A DNA stretch of 64,000 nucleotides from CAYTGR01 sp964437445 (GCA_964437445.1 CAYTGR010000003.1:62001-126000), one strand, 5' to 3'; shown: positions 42,918-52,187, counted from the stretch's first letter. The notes: a model not told the origin generated them from the sequence alone. Made by a program: numbers and translations.

Positions 42918-43919
42918 TTATTTGGGGATATTGCCGGTGGGCGCCTTGGCTAACAGGGTGAATCCCCCGCTTGCCACCGGAACCTGGCCCGCCAGTACCT
43001 GGACCCGGTAAGGGCCTGGCACAAAAGCCAGGCAGCGCCAGCAGAGATCGTTCCCCTGTTTCAGCACGTTCCCGACGAAGATTTCGCAATTCTCAAACCC
43101 TAACCGGGGATCGGTGATGGTCGCGCCGTTCCTGGCGACAACGGTGAACAATTCGCCGATGCCGGGCTGCGCCGGCTCACACGACAGCTGGACATTGCCC
43201 GGTGTCACCGGCACGACCGGGGTTGGGCCAGGGGTCGGGCCGGCTTCCACCACCGTCAACTCGGCGTCGTCCCAGTAAACATCATTGTGCTTAAACCGCC
43301 ACAGGCAACGGCTGCGCAGGAAGACCGTCACCGCGGGGCCCTGGGCTACCGCCTCCACGGCCGGAACCTGGGCGAAGGCGTTGTAGATGTGAGCGCCTTT
43401 GCCCCAGACCACGGTGGAGGCCCAGGGGTCGGTGCCGCCGGTCGGGTCAATGCCGACCTGGAAGGTCATGTTGCGGGTGGAGTCATCGCTGGTGCTCCCT
43501 TCCAGCGCAAAGAAGGCGTTGCGACCTACGCCGGCCCCATCGCTGATATGGGCGTCGTCTTGGGTGCTGGACCAGCCGTGGGCCCAGGCGGAGAAGCGCA
43601 ATTTTTGGCCCGGCGTAACCCCTGTGACTCTTTGGTAGACACCGGCATCGTGAATCCGCCAGAAAGTGAAATATTTGAGCGAGCCTTTGCCGGTACGCGA
43701 GCGCGGCGGGTCCAGGTAGGGGGGGAATGGGCCGGCCCCCTGCATTTCGGGGCGACCATACCCTTCTGTGTTGTCCGGGTCGTGGGCCATGGGGCCGCCA
43801 CCCTCTTTCCAGTAAGCCACCCAGGACATGGGAGCCAGGATTTCGCCGTACTCCTTCCCTATGTGTGTCTTGCGCCACCAATCACCGTCAAACCCCGGGT
43901 TCTGCAAAAGATTGGTCAT
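42918..43919 (-). CDS. Protein with carbohydrate-binding-like N-terminal domain and Ig-like C-terminal domain
   Basis: 333 residues. AAGGAGG precedes the ATG. The protein opens NLLQNPGFDGDWWRKTH, the start typical of CBM4/9-like jelly-roll domains, and runs to about residue 230 (VYWDDAELTVVE, the usual last strand). A Pro/Thr linker PTPGPTPVVPVTPG follows, then an Ig-like domain of about 85 residues with two Cys pairs. No signal peptide is seen, odd for this type of protein; export by another route or an intracellular role are both possible. Confidence 0.65.
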   Translation of the reverse strand: MTNLLQNPGFDGDWWRKTHIGKEYGEILAPMSWVAYWKEGGGPMAHDPDNTEGYGRPEMQGAGPFPPYLDPPRSRTGKGSLKYFTFWRIHDAGVYQRVTGVTPGQKLRFSAWAHGWSSTQDDAHISDGAGVGRNAFFALEGSTSDDSTRNMTFQVGIDPTGGTDPWASTVVWGKGAHIYNAFAQVPAVEAVAQGPAVTVFLRSRCLWRFKHNDVYWDDAELTVVEAGPTPGPTPVVPVTPGNVQLSCEPAQPGIGELFTVVARNGATITDPRLGFENCEIFVGNVLKQGNDLCWRCLAFVPGPYRVQVLAGQVPVASGGFTLLAKAPTGNIPK

Positions 43920-44101
43920 GTTGCCTCCTTGAATTTTCTACACATTTTTTCTAAGCGGAACGAATGCCTGCGCCCAAACGGAGCGCTTCAACCGGTGGCC
44001 GGATCATTGTAGCTGCTTACATTAACCATAATATAACAAATTATTCAAAAAGGCAAGCTTTTGGCAATCTGTCGCGGTGAGTGGCTCACTGCTGCCCGGC
44101 G

Positions 44102-45013
44102 CTAACCCGCGCCGGCCGCCACCAGCGCGTTGACGGTAGCTTCGTCGGGAAACCCCTCGGCGGCATGACGAGCGCCGATCTTGCAGGCGGCGAAGCACTG
44201 GGCTTTGCGCAAGGCGGTGTAGGGATCGGCTGTTTGCCAGTAAAAGTGCAGGAAGGCCGCGAAAAGTGCATCGCCAGCGCCGATGGTATTGACGACCGGC
44301 CGGGGTGGAGGCCAGGCCGGGAGACGCTCCAGGAAGTGATCCCGGCGCACTGCCAGTAACGCCCCTTGCGCGCCCAGCCCGATGACGATGACCTCAGCGC
44401 CGTACCGGTTCAGCAATTGCCGGGCCCATGCTTCCGGTGAGCAGGGCAATTGTTCATCACTCATGAAAAGGAGTTGGGCGGCGGCCATGAAATCGCGGTT
44501 GTAAGCATCCTCCAGATCATGGATGGCATGGACGTCGGTGGCGATGGGCAGGCCAGCCTGGTGAGCTAACGCCAGCAGCGGTCGCGAGAAGTTGATGTTG
44601 CAGAGCACGGCTAAGGCGCAGCCCAACCGGGCCTGCTCAAATTGCCCGGCCGGATAGGTCTGTTCCTGGATGTCTTTCAGATCCACATGGATTTGGCGGC
44701 GGCCACTCGCATCGTACAGGATGACCGATTGGGGGGTTTCCGCCAGGTGCGGCAGGATGTAGGTATCGGGGATCCCGACCTCCGCCAGCGCTTGCCGGAC
44801 GAGCCGGCCCACCGCGTCCTGCCCGATGAGTGAGAGGAAGCGCACCTGATCCCCCAGAACGGTGAAGGCTTTGGCGAGATTGTATCCCACCCCTGAAACG
44901 CCGCTGGTGACGCCGAAAAAGGGATACCGCACCGGGGAGTAAGGGAGGGGGAACCCATCAATCTGCAGATCGGTTTCCAGGTTGATCAGGCCGGAGACGA
45001 GCAGGTCTGTCAT
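44102..45013 (-). CDS. PfkB-family carbohydrate kinase
   Basis: 303 residues, ribokinase superfamily. GVSGVGYNLAKAFTVLGDQV near the start is the first signature, and NTIGAGDALFAAF at about residue 245 carries the catalytic Asp and anion hole. It phosphorylates a sugar or nucleoside with ATP. Substrate not readable. The gene stands alone, with AGAGGT before the start at 45,013. Confidence 0.85.
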   Translation of the reverse strand: MTDLLVSGLINLETDLQIDGFPLPYSPVRYPFFGVTSGVSGVGYNLAKAFTVLGDQVRFLSLIGQDAVGRLVRQALAEVGIPDTYILPHLAETPQSVILYDASGRRQIHVDLKDIQEQTYPAGQFEQARLGCALAVLCNINFSRPLLALAHQAGLPIATDVHAIHDLEDAYNRDFMAAAQLLFMSDEQLPCSPEAWARQLLNRYGAEVIVIGLGAQGALLAVRRDHFLERLPAWPPPRPVVNTIGAGDALFAAFLHFYWQTADPYTALRKAQCFAACKIGARHAAEGFPDEATVNALVAAGAG

Positions 45014-45158
45014 GCTTTACCTCTGGTGAAACCACCGGCAGCGCAAAAATAGAGGTTCCACGCCAGGCCATCATGGAATGAGCGAAGAAAACCTTGGCGG
45101 GCTTTGCGCCTGGGCGTGAAATTTCGGGCTTTTCGCCGTAGATTGACTCATGCAAAAA

Positions 45159-45187
45159 GGCCGCCGACTGCACAGCAGTCGACGGCC
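45159..45187 (-). terminator. Rho-independent terminator of the RRM gene
   Basis: On the minus strand a 13-bp stem (GGCCGTCGACTGC with GCAGTCGGCGGCC, one G:T) and a 3-base loop, followed by TTTTTG. Confidence 0.88.
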
Positions 45188-45223
45188 ATTGTAGCGTGAA
45201 ATCGTTTTAAATGCCAGTCGTGA

Positions 45224-45541
45224 TTACCAGGAAGAACGGCGTCCGCCGGAGCGCTCACCGCCACCGCGCCGGCCACCGCCAAAATCGCGTTGACCTTCTT
45301 CGCGCGGGCGCGCTTCGTTGACGCGGAGGGACCGCCCGTTGAGTTCTTTGTTGTTCAGCGCAGCAATCGCTGCAATTGCCTCGGACTTGACCGGCATTTC
45401 CACGAAGCCGAAGCCACGGGACTGCCCCGTCATCTTGTCTTTAATCACAGCCACCGAGGTCACCTGGCCGTAGGTTGCAAATTCCGCCCGCAGATCTTCC
45501 TCGGTGGTCGCATACGAGAGATTACCAACGTAAATGTTCAT
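45224..45541 (-). CDS. RRM-domain RNA-binding protein
   Basis: 105 residues from ATG 45,541 (AAGGAG before it). The RRM has RNP2 IYVGNL (residues 3-8) and RNP1 RGFGFVEM (42-49), then a short Arg/Gly-rich tail (about 80-105, FGGGRRGGGERSGGRR). This matches the cold-inducible Rbp proteins known from cyanobacteria and other bacteria, which bind U-rich RNA. The gene has its own terminator and probably its own promoter, though the latter is not clear. Confidence 0.9.
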   Translation of the reverse strand: MNIYVGNLSYATTEEDLRAEFATYGQVTSVAVIKDKMTGQSRGFGFVEMPVKSEAIAAIAALNNKELNGRSLRVNEARPREEGQRDFGGGRRGGGERSGGRRSSW

Positions 45542-45868
45542 TTTTCTCCTTAAGAGTGTGTTAGAAAATTTCAAAACCTTCCTCTTGCAGTCGCCAACTC
45601 CACGACCACCGAGTCAAAGGACGCTCTCTGTCGCCGACACGAGCCCTACGTTTGTCAGGCCCAGCTATACAAACAGCCCGCCTGGACTATCACGCAGGCG
45701 GGCTTGGGTTTACTGTGGTCCCCAGAACGATTTCACGCTTAACCGCGGCCCTCAAACAGGGCTTCTCTGCCGTGCGACTTACAAGACTATCTTACCACAA
45801 TTGGCTAAAAAGGCAAGGCCGCCAGGGGCTGAAAAGCCGGTTTTTGTCCCGCACGGGAAGGGTGCCGG
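45542..45868. other. 327-bp spacer between the RRM and SARP genes
   Basis: No gene. It must carry the promoter and leader of the RRM gene (about 130 bases near 45,542-45,670) and it carries the SARP terminator (45,675-45,704) and the right inverted repeat. A long leader would suit cold-shock-type control, but no such structure is proven. Confidence 0.5.
45675..45704 (-). terminator. Terminator hairpin of the SARP gene
   Basis: AGCCCGCCTG (45,675-45,684) pairs with CAGGCGGGCT (45,695-45,704) around a 10-base loop; on the minus strand GTTTGT follows. Confidence 0.7.
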
Positions 45869-48800
45869 TCATGGTTCGGCGGCCAGGAGCGCCGCGCCCC
45901 AGGTGAGTGGAGAGTCAGGGGCGACCTGGGCCTGGGCTGCCGCCAGCTGTTCGGCGGGGAGCGTGCGCGCTACCTCGGCAAGCAACTGTTGGGCCTGGCG
46001 ACGCAACGCCGGGCGCAATGGCGGGTATCCCACCAGCGCAGTCAGGAGGGTCGCGGCCGCGGCGAGGTGGTTCTGCTGGAGCTGCCAGCCGGCGATGCTG
46101 ATCAGGAGTTCTAAGATCAAGGGAACGGCCTGATAGTGTAACCCCAGGCGCAGGGCTGTGCTCAGCTGTTCCCAGGCCAGCGCGAGATTTCCTTCGGCCA
46201 GCGCCACCCGTCCCAAACCGTGATGCAGCCGCACCACAATCCAGTTCCAGGCGGCAGTGGTTTGACAGAGGCGCAAGCTTTCCTGGTAATAACGGCGGGC
46301 GGTCGGCAGGTCGCCCTGGGTGCGCGCCAGGTCGCCCAGATGTTCCAGCGAGATGGCGATGTTCCCTGGCTCGCCGACAGCTTGCCGGATGGTGAGTCCT
46401 TCGGTAAACAGTTGCTGGGCCGTGGTCGTGTCACCCTGCTCTAAGGCCAGCAGGCCCAAGTTATCCAGCGAGCCGGCGATGCCCAACCGGTCGCCGATCT
46501 CGCGGGAGAGGGCGAGGCTCTCTTCATGCAGCTGGCGGGCTTCGGCGTAGCGTTCCAGCTGGCGGCTGAGGTAGCCCATGAAATCCAGGCAGATCGCCAC
46601 ACCCCAGGGGTCGGCCAGCTCCCGGTGGAGGGCCAGGCTCTCGGCATAGTAACGCCAGGCCACTTCCAGCTGTCCTTCGCCCTGGGCCAGGTCGCCCAGG
46701 GAAAAGAGGGTCAGGGAGAGTCCCCATTGGTCTCCCAGGGCGCGATGGAGCTCCAGGCTTTCATGCAGATAGCGGTGGGCGGTGGCGTAATCGCGTTGCT
46801 GGTAGTAGGCCAGCTCCCCCAAGGTCTCCAGGACTTTGGCCCGTTCCCAGTCGGCGCCGGCCGCGGTATAGAGCTCCAGGCTTTGATGGAGCCGGGCCAT
46901 CGTTTCCTCCAGGGAGAGGTTGGCCTGGAGCACCATCAGGTTGGCCGTGGCTAAAGCCAGGGGCGGGCCGCCCGGTTCCAACAGCCGCAAGCTGCGCCGC
47001 GCGGCTGCCTGTGCAGCTTCCCGGCAGTAAAGCCGTTGCAAGAAGGAAGATTGCAACGGCAGCAGCCAGCCCAGTAATTGCCGTTGTTCTTCTACTGTCT
47101 CATCCAGGTGGTCAATGGCGCTCATGAAGAGCGCCTGCCCTTCCCCAAACCGGCTGCGGATGGTGTAGAACAGGTAAAGCCCTAACGCGGCCTGGTTCAG
47201 GAGCTGACAGGCGCGTTGCCGGGCTGCCCACTCCCAGGCCTGACGGATGTTATCCAGTTCGCTGCTCAACCTGTCCAGCGCAGCTCTTTGGTCACGCCCG
47301 CGCAGGGAGTCCGAGAGCCCCTGCACCAGGTGGAGGTAGTACCGGGCATGGCGTTCCTGGAGTGTGCTGTGGAGGTCGGGTTGCGCGTGGAGCTGTTCGG
47401 CCGCGTATTGGCGCAGGACTTCGTGGAGCTCGTACCGGCCGGTCCAGGTCCGGCGGACCAACGATTTATCCACCAGGGCGGCCAGGGTTGGCAGGGAGGC
47501 GCCGGCCACCTGTTGGGCGGCCTCGCGGGTGAAGCCGCCCCGAAAGAGCGCCAGTTGGGCGAAGAGCTGTTGTTCCTCGGCGGTGAGCAGCCGCCAGGAG
47601 TGTTCAAAGACGGCCCGTAAGCTCTGGTGGCGGGCCGGCAGGTCACGCCAATGGGTGGTGAGAAAATCCAGGTTGGTGGCGATCTCATCGGCGATCTCCC
47701 GGCAGGACATCAGTTTGACCCAGGACGCGGCCAGCTCAATCCCCAGCGGGTTGCCTTCTACCAGCTGGCAGATGCGGGCGATGGCCGGCCGGTCTGCGGC
47801 CGTACAGACAAAATGACCGGCGGCCCGTTGCGCGCTCTGGATGAAAAGCCGCACGGCACTGTAGGTATCGGCTTCTTCAGCGGTGAGCGTTGTGGGCGGG
47901 AAGCGCATCCCGCCGACCTCAAAGACCCATTCGCCGTGCAGGTTCAGGCGTTCCCGGGAGGTGACCAGGATTTTGACCTGCGGGGCGGCAGTCAGGATGT
48001 CGGCGACCAGGTCGGCGCCGGCTTGCAGATGTTCAAAGTTGTCCAGCACCAGGAAGAGCTGTTTGGCGCGCAGATAGTTGAGCAGCTGCACCCGGGGCGG
48101 CTCGGAGCGACGCGGGAAGAAGGGAAACCCTAAGGTATCGGCAATCGCCGGGATCAGCAGCTCGGGTGTGTTGACCGGGGCCAGGGCGACGAAAAAGGTG
48201 CCATGGGGGAAGGCTGGCTGCTGGGCGGTGGCTACCTGGAGCGCCAGGCGCGTTTTTCCCATTCCACCGGGGCCGACCAACGTGAGCAGCCGGCAGCCTG
48301 GATCGGCGAGCCGCTGGTGAATTTCGGCGAGCTCTTGCTGGCGTCCGACGAAGGGAGTCGGCGCGGTGGGCAGCGCGGAGGCGCCGGTGGTCGGGTTGGG
48401 GTAGGGCGCTTCAGGGAGGAGGGGGGGCGGCGGCGTTGTCGCGAGGGGAAGGTCATCCCGGCGTTCCTGTTCCCCGCTGGCGGCGCTGATTTCACCGGCG
48501 CGGATGCGCTGGTAGAGCGCCACGGTCTGCGCCGCGGGTGGCACGCCCGCGGCTTTGAGCGCACGGAGGCATTCCTCGTACTGGCGCAAGGCTGCGGCCC
48601 GTTGACCGTTGCGGGCGTAGAGCGCCATCAGGGCGCCGTGCGCGGCCTCGTGGGCCGGATCCAGGGCCAGCCAGCGGCGGGCGTAGCCGATGGCGGTGGT
48701 GAAATCCTGTTGGGCGTTATACCAGTGGGTCAGCCGCTCCAGGGCTCCGGCCTGTTGGCGGCGGAACTGTTCGGCCTGGAAAAATTGCCACTCGTCAAAG

Positions 48801-49240
48801 GCCGCGCTATCCCCGCCGGTAAAGCCGGCCAGGAAGTCGCCCCGGTAGAGCTCCACGGCGTCGCGGAGAGCGGTGAGGGGCCTGGAATCGGCCGCGAGGT
48901 CGGCGTGCCGGGCGCTTTCCTTGAGCGCCGCGTTGTACGCTGCCACGTCCAGCCAGAGCCCGGCGTCACGCACCAGGGCGATTGTTTCCCGGTCGGCCTC
49001 TAACCAGCGGGCTACCGGCGTCTGGTTCAACGCCCAGAGAATGCGGCGCAGGTAGGCGAAGGCGCTGGCCGGTTCATAGTCCGGCCAGAAGAGAGTAGCC
49101 AGCGCTTCCCGGCTGTGCCGCTCGGCGGTCACGGCCAGATAGGCCAGCAGCGCCAGGGCTTTCTGGCGATCTACGGCCACCGGCGCGCCGTCGTACTCCA
49201 GACGCGGCGGCCCCAACAGCAAAATGCGCAAAACTGGCAC
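45869..49240 (-). CDS. SARP-type regulator: winged helix, BTAD, NB-ARC ATPase and TPR domain
   Basis: 1,123 residues from a GTG at 49,240 (GGGAGAAGA before it; the ORF runs open further but the extra 27 codons look non-domain). Domains in order: OmpR-like winged helix (1-95, beginning VPVLRILLLGPPRLEYDG), BTAD (95-245), NB-ARC/STAND ATPase (about 290-560) with FVGRQQEL, Walker A GPGGMGKT near 322, LFLVLDNFEHL near 395 and TSRERLNLHG, then a helical stretch and TPRs (about 760-1,015). In Streptomyces such proteins are large transcription activators of secondary metabolism that oligomerise on ATP. It is divergent from the ParB-fold gene. Target genes are unknown. Confidence 0.9.
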   Translation of the reverse strand: MPVLRILLLGPPRLEYDGAPVAVDRQKALALLAYLAVTAERHSREALATLFWPDYEPASAFAYLRRILWALNQTPVARWLEADRETIALVRDAGLWLDVAAYNAALKESARHADLAADSRPLTALRDAVELYRGDFLAGFTGGDSAAFDEWQFFQAEQFRRQQAGALERLTHWYNAQQDFTTAIGYARRWLALDPAHEAAHGALMALYARNGQRAAALRQYEECLRALKAAGVPPAAQTVALYQRIRAGEISAASGEQERRDDLPLATTPPPPLLPEAPYPNPTTGASALPTAPTPFVGRQQELAEIHQRLADPGCRLLTLVGPGGMGKTRLALQVATAQQPAFPHGTFFVALAPVNTPELLIPAIADTLGFPFFPRRSEPPRVQLLNYLRAKQLFLVLDNFEHLQAGADLVADILTAAPQVKILVTSRERLNLHGEWVFEVGGMRFPPTTLTAEEADTYSAVRLFIQSAQRAAGHFVCTAADRPAIARICQLVEGNPLGIELAASWVKLMSCREIADEIATNLDFLTTHWRDLPARHQSLRAVFEHSWRLLTAEEQQLFAQLALFRGGFTREAAQQVAGASLPTLAALVDKSLVRRTWTGRYELHEVLRQYAAEQLHAQPDLHSTLQERHARYYLHLVQGLSDSLRGRDQRAALDRLSSELDNIRQAWEWAARQRACQLLNQAALGLYLFYTIRSRFGEGQALFMSAIDHLDETVEEQRQLLGWLLPLQSSFLQRLYCREAAQAAARRSLRLLEPGGPPLALATANLMVLQANLSLEETMARLHQSLELYTAAGADWERAKVLETLGELAYYQQRDYATAHRYLHESLELHRALGDQWGLSLTLFSLGDLAQGEGQLEVAWRYYAESLALHRELADPWGVAICLDFMGYLSRQLERYAEARQLHEESLALSREIGDRLGIAGSLDNLGLLALEQGDTTTAQQLFTEGLTIRQAVGEPGNIAISLEHLGDLARTQGDLPTARRYYQESLRLCQTTAAWNWIVVRLHHGLGRVALAEGNLALAWEQLSTALRLGLHYQAVPLILELLISIAGWQLQQNHLAAAATLLTALVGYPPLRPALRRQAQQLLAEVARTLPAEQLAAAQAQVAPDSPLTWGAALLAAEP

Positions 49241-49400
49241 AGTCTTCTCCCGGTCAGGTTGGTTTCCAGGCTCTATCTTATCACATTTGCGCCGAAACGC
49301 AGCCGGCAACGGTGACGGCAACGGTGGCGGGAACGGACGCGCAACGGCCGGCGAGTATCATGGGGGCAGATCAAGAGAGAGGCCGGCAACGGAGGTCGCC

Positions 49401-50107
49401 ATGTATGAGTTGAATGTTTATTATAACCAGGGACTGGGGGGAGCGGTGATAACGGAGAAAGATTTCACCGTGGCGTTGACGAAGAGCAGTGTGGCGCTCT
49501 TCCGCCGCCACCTGCTGAAGGGCCAATGGGGGCGACTGTGGGCGCGGTTGACCGGGCGCTCGCGCTCTCTGTGGGCGCTCAAGGCTCTGCTGACCCGCGT
49601 GCGGAACCGGACCTACGTGGGGCTGCGTACCGTGCCGCTCAGCCAGATCTGCGGCAGCGAGGGGCGGGAAGGGGATTTTGACGCCGACTTCAATCCGCTC
49701 CAGGAGCGTGACCAGCAGCGTTGGGTGCGAGTGGCCGTCGCCTGGCAGGCCGGCGAGCCGCTCCCGCCGGTAGAATTGATTCAGGTGGGCGACCGCTACT
49801 TTGTCCGCGANNNNNNNNNNNNNNNNNNNNNNNNNNNNNNNNNNNNNNNNNNNNNNNNNNNNNNNNNNNNNNNNNNNNNNNNNNNNNNNNNNNNNNNNNN
49901 NNNNNNNNNNAGCCGCTCCCGCCGGTAGAATTGATTCAGGTGGGCGACCGCTACTTTGTCCGCGACGGCCACCACCGGATCTCGGTGGCGCGCGCGCTGG
50001 GGCAGGAATCCATTGAGGCCGAGGTGGCGGTCTGGGAAGTGGCGGGGCCATGGCCCTGGGAAACTCCGGTGGCGCCCCGCCGCCAGGCTGTCGCGCCGCT
50101 TGCGTGA
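49401..50107 (+). CDS. ParB/Srx-fold protein, split only by an assembly artefact
   Basis: ATG 49,401 with GGAGGT 5 bases ahead. Removing the 100 N and one 55-bp copy gives a continuous 183-residue protein ending APLA with TGA at 50,105. Helical and basic N-terminal half (FRRHLLKGQWGRLWARLTGR), then a ParB-like nuclease core: PPVELIQVGDRYFVRDGHHRISVARALG, the last part being the typical D-G-H-H-R motif. In ParB this is the CTPase/nuclease fold; in stand-alone forms the function is unknown. It lies divergently beside the SARP regulator and has a strong terminator. Confidence 0.75.
49811..49910. other. 100-N scaffold gap flanked by a 55-bp duplicate
   Basis: Exactly 100 N. Bases 49,756-49,810 are identical to 49,911-49,965. 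The copy lies inside the ParB-fold gene; collapse restores the frame. Confidence 0.92.
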
Positions 50108-50121
50108 AATCAGCGTGCTTG

Positions 50122-50157
50122 ACCGCCGGCTCTGTTCAAGAGTCGGCGGTTTTTTTT
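50122..50157 (+). terminator. Rho-independent terminator of the ParB-fold gene
   Basis: ACCGCCGGCTCT (50,122-50,133) pairs with AGAGTCGGCGGT (50,139-50,150), one mismatch, followed by eight T. Confidence 0.9.
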
Positions 50158-50171
50158 ATACCTTTGAAGTT

Positions 50172-50762
50172 TCAAAATGGGCTATCTTCTTCCTCCTGCC
50201 GGCCGTGGAGCGACCGGAACTCGTCTTCCAGGATGCTCAGCATCACGAAATCGGAGAAGTGATGGTCGTAATAGTAGCCCTCGCGCTGGATGCCCTCGCG
50301 CTGAAAGCCGATTTTTTCGTAGAAACGAAGGGCCGCTTCGTTGAAGCCGACTACGCCGATGGACACGCGGTGAAAACCCAAATAACCGAAAGCGTAGTCC
50401 AGCAGTAACAAGATTGCTTCACGGCCGTAGCCGGCGTGCCAGGTCTCTTTCTCACCCAGGATGATGCTCAGGTCGGTGGTGCGCCAGGGCGTGAACATGC
50501 GCAGCAGCCCGCACTCACCGATGACGCGGTCGTTCTCGCGCAGCACGATGACGAACCAGACGCGGTCGCGGTCCTGCTGCACACGCTCAAAGAAGGCGTC
50601 GGCCGCGGCGGCGCTGGTGGGAAATACCTCGCCGGTCAGACGGCGGAGGTCGGGATCGTTGGCCCAGCGGCGGAGGTGGGGCAGGTCCTCACGCTCCAAC
50701 GGGCGCAAGTAGACCCGTGGTCCGATCAGAAACGGGGATGAAGGCTGCGGTGTCAGTGTCAT
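50172..50762 (-). CDS. GNAT-family N-acetyltransferase (RimJ/RimL type)
   Basis: 196 residues. YLRPLEREDLPHLRRWANDP at the start, GECGLLRMFTPWRTTDLSIIL in the centre, then GYGREAILLLLDYAFGYLG (acetyl-CoA site) and RVSIGVVGFNEAALRFYEKIGF near the end, all typical for acetyltransferase domain 3. Likely acetylates a small molecule or a protein N-terminus. Substrate unknown. Stand-alone gene; AAGGAG precedes the ATG. Confidence 0.88.
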   Translation of the reverse strand: MTLTPQPSSPFLIGPRVYLRPLEREDLPHLRRWANDPDLRRLTGEVFPTSAAAADAFFERVQQDRDRVWFVIVLRENDRVIGECGLLRMFTPWRTTDLSIILGEKETWHAGYGREAILLLLDYAFGYLGFHRVSIGVVGFNEAALRFYEKIGFQREGIQREGYYYDHHFSDFVMLSILEDEFRSLHGRQEEEDSPF

Positions 50763-50931
50763 CGTTTGCTCCTTGGATTTGCTTCAGGTTGATGGTATGC
50801 GCCTCTATGATACACGATTTTTCAGCCGGGGCGACTTTTAGGCCGATGGGTTTCCCTCGTGCCGGTTCAGGACTAAAATAAGGGGGCGCATAGCGTTAGA
50901 TCTCAACGACAAAAGGGAGGGGAGATCAGTG

Positions 50932-52167
50932 ATGGGGATCCGGCAGCGGTTGGAAAGCCTGGCGCTCATGCTGAGCGTAATCCTGCTCTTGACCACCTGT
51001 GCGCCGGTTGCGCCGCCGGCGCACGAGGTCTCCCCTGAATCTACTCACACGCCGGCTGTCCCGGCGTCACCTGTCAGCCCGGTCTCGCCCGGCCCCACGC
51101 CCACGTGGCCGGCCGCATGGCCCACGGCGGGGTGGACCAGCGCGCCGCCGGAGAGCTTGGGGTTGGATTCCAACGCGCTGCTGGCGTTCTACCGCACCAT
51201 CCGCGAGGAGTCGCTCGCGATTCACAGCGTCATCGTGGTCCGCCACGGCCGCATCGCCGCCGAGGGCTACTATGCGCCGTTCGGTCCTGCCAGCCGCCAG
51301 CAGCTCTATTCCTGCACCAAGAGTGTCATCTCGGCGCTGATCGGCATTGCCATCCAGGAGGAGGCCATCCGCAGCGTGGATGAGCCGGTGCTCAGTTTCT
51401 TCCCGGAATACCAGGTGGCGCACCGCAGCCGGCAGAAGGAGCGGCTGACCATCGCTCACCTGCTGAGCATGACGAGCGGCTTGCAGTGGTCGGAAGGGCC
51501 TCCGTACACCAACGACGACCTGGGGCAGATGGTGCGGAGCAACGATTGGGTCAAGTATCTGCTGGATCGCCCGCTGGCTCACGAACCGGGCACGGTTTTT
51601 CAGTACAACAGCGGCAATTCGCATTTGCTCTCGGCGATCTTGCAAAAGGCGACCGGGCAGACGGCGCTTGCTTACGCGCAGGAGCATCTCTTTGGGCCGT
51701 TGGGCCTGGAGGACGTGGTGTGGCAGAGCGACCCCCAGGGCATTTCCATCGGCGGTTGGGGGCTGTCGCTCACGCCGCGCGAGATGGCGAAGTTCGGCTA
51801 TCTATACCTCAATCGCGGTATCTGGGAGGGCCAGGCGCTCGTGCCGGCGGCGTGGGTAGAGCAATCCACACAGGTGCAGGCCCCGTTTGAGGCGGGTGCC
51901 GACCTGCGGTACGGCTACCACTGGTGGCGGGTGCCGACCCTTTCGGAGCGCACTTTCGCCGCCATCGGGCTGTATGGGCAGTTTATTTTTGTGATCCCGG
52001 AACTGGATGCGGTGATTGTGTTTGCCAGCACGGTGGAAAACGTGGACATTCCCCAGCTGGTGGTTCAGCGACTCCTGCCCGCTTTCCAAAGTGACGAGCC
52101 GCTCCCGCCCAATCCGACGGCCTATGCCGAGCTCCAGGCGTTGCTGGCGGAGCTCGCGCAACCATGA
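50932..52167 (+). CDS. Serine hydrolase lipoprotein, class C beta-lactamase/NylB-like
   Basis: 411 residues from ATG 50,932 (GTG 50,929 directly before is an alternative; GGGAGGGGAG upstream). The signal ends LLTTC with the lipid Cys at 23; a Pro-rich linker runs to about residue 65. Catalytic S127-x-x-K130 (YSCTKSV) and a Tyr at 225 (FQYNSGN) match the penicillin-binding/6-aminohexanoate-dimer-hydrolase type. GGWGLSLTPREMAKFGYLYL is the typical later block. Probably an exported esterase or amidase; a resistance role is not supported. It overlaps the next gene's open frame and is its likely operon partner. Confidence 0.85.
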   Translation: MGIRQRLESLALMLSVILLLTTCAPVAPPAHEVSPESTHTPAVPASPVSPVSPGPTPTWPAAWPTAGWTSAPPESLGLDSNALLAFYRTIREESLAIHSVIVVRHGRIAAEGYYAPFGPASRQQLYSCTKSVISALIGIAIQEEAIRSVDEPVLSFFPEYQVAHRSRQKERLTIAHLLSMTSGLQWSEGPPYTNDDLGQMVRSNDWVKYLLDRPLAHEPGTVFQYNSGNSHLLSAILQKATGQTALAYAQEHLFGPLGLEDVVWQSDPQGISIGGWGLSLTPREMAKFGYLYLNRGIWEGQALVPAAWVEQSTQVQAPFEAGADLRYGYHWWRVPTLSERTFAAIGLYGQFIFVIPELDAVIVFASTVENVDIPQLVVQRLLPAFQSDEPLPPNPTAYAELQALLAELAQP

Positions 52168-52187
52168 GGAATGAAGAGGAGGCGTTC

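Larger units (their letters stand above)
45193..45739. repeat. 14-bp inverted repeat flanking the RRM gene
   Basis: AGCGTGAAATCGTT at 45,193-45,206 and its perfect complement AACGATTTCACGCT at 45,726-45,739. Each copy is outside a terminator hairpin, so the RRM gene with both terminators is bracketed. Confidence 0.6.

Noticed and set aside
50932..52167. A beta-lactamase resistance gene
   Set aside because: Only the shared SxxK/Tyr fold is seen; the lipoprotein form and NylB-like blocks suggest an esterase or amidase.
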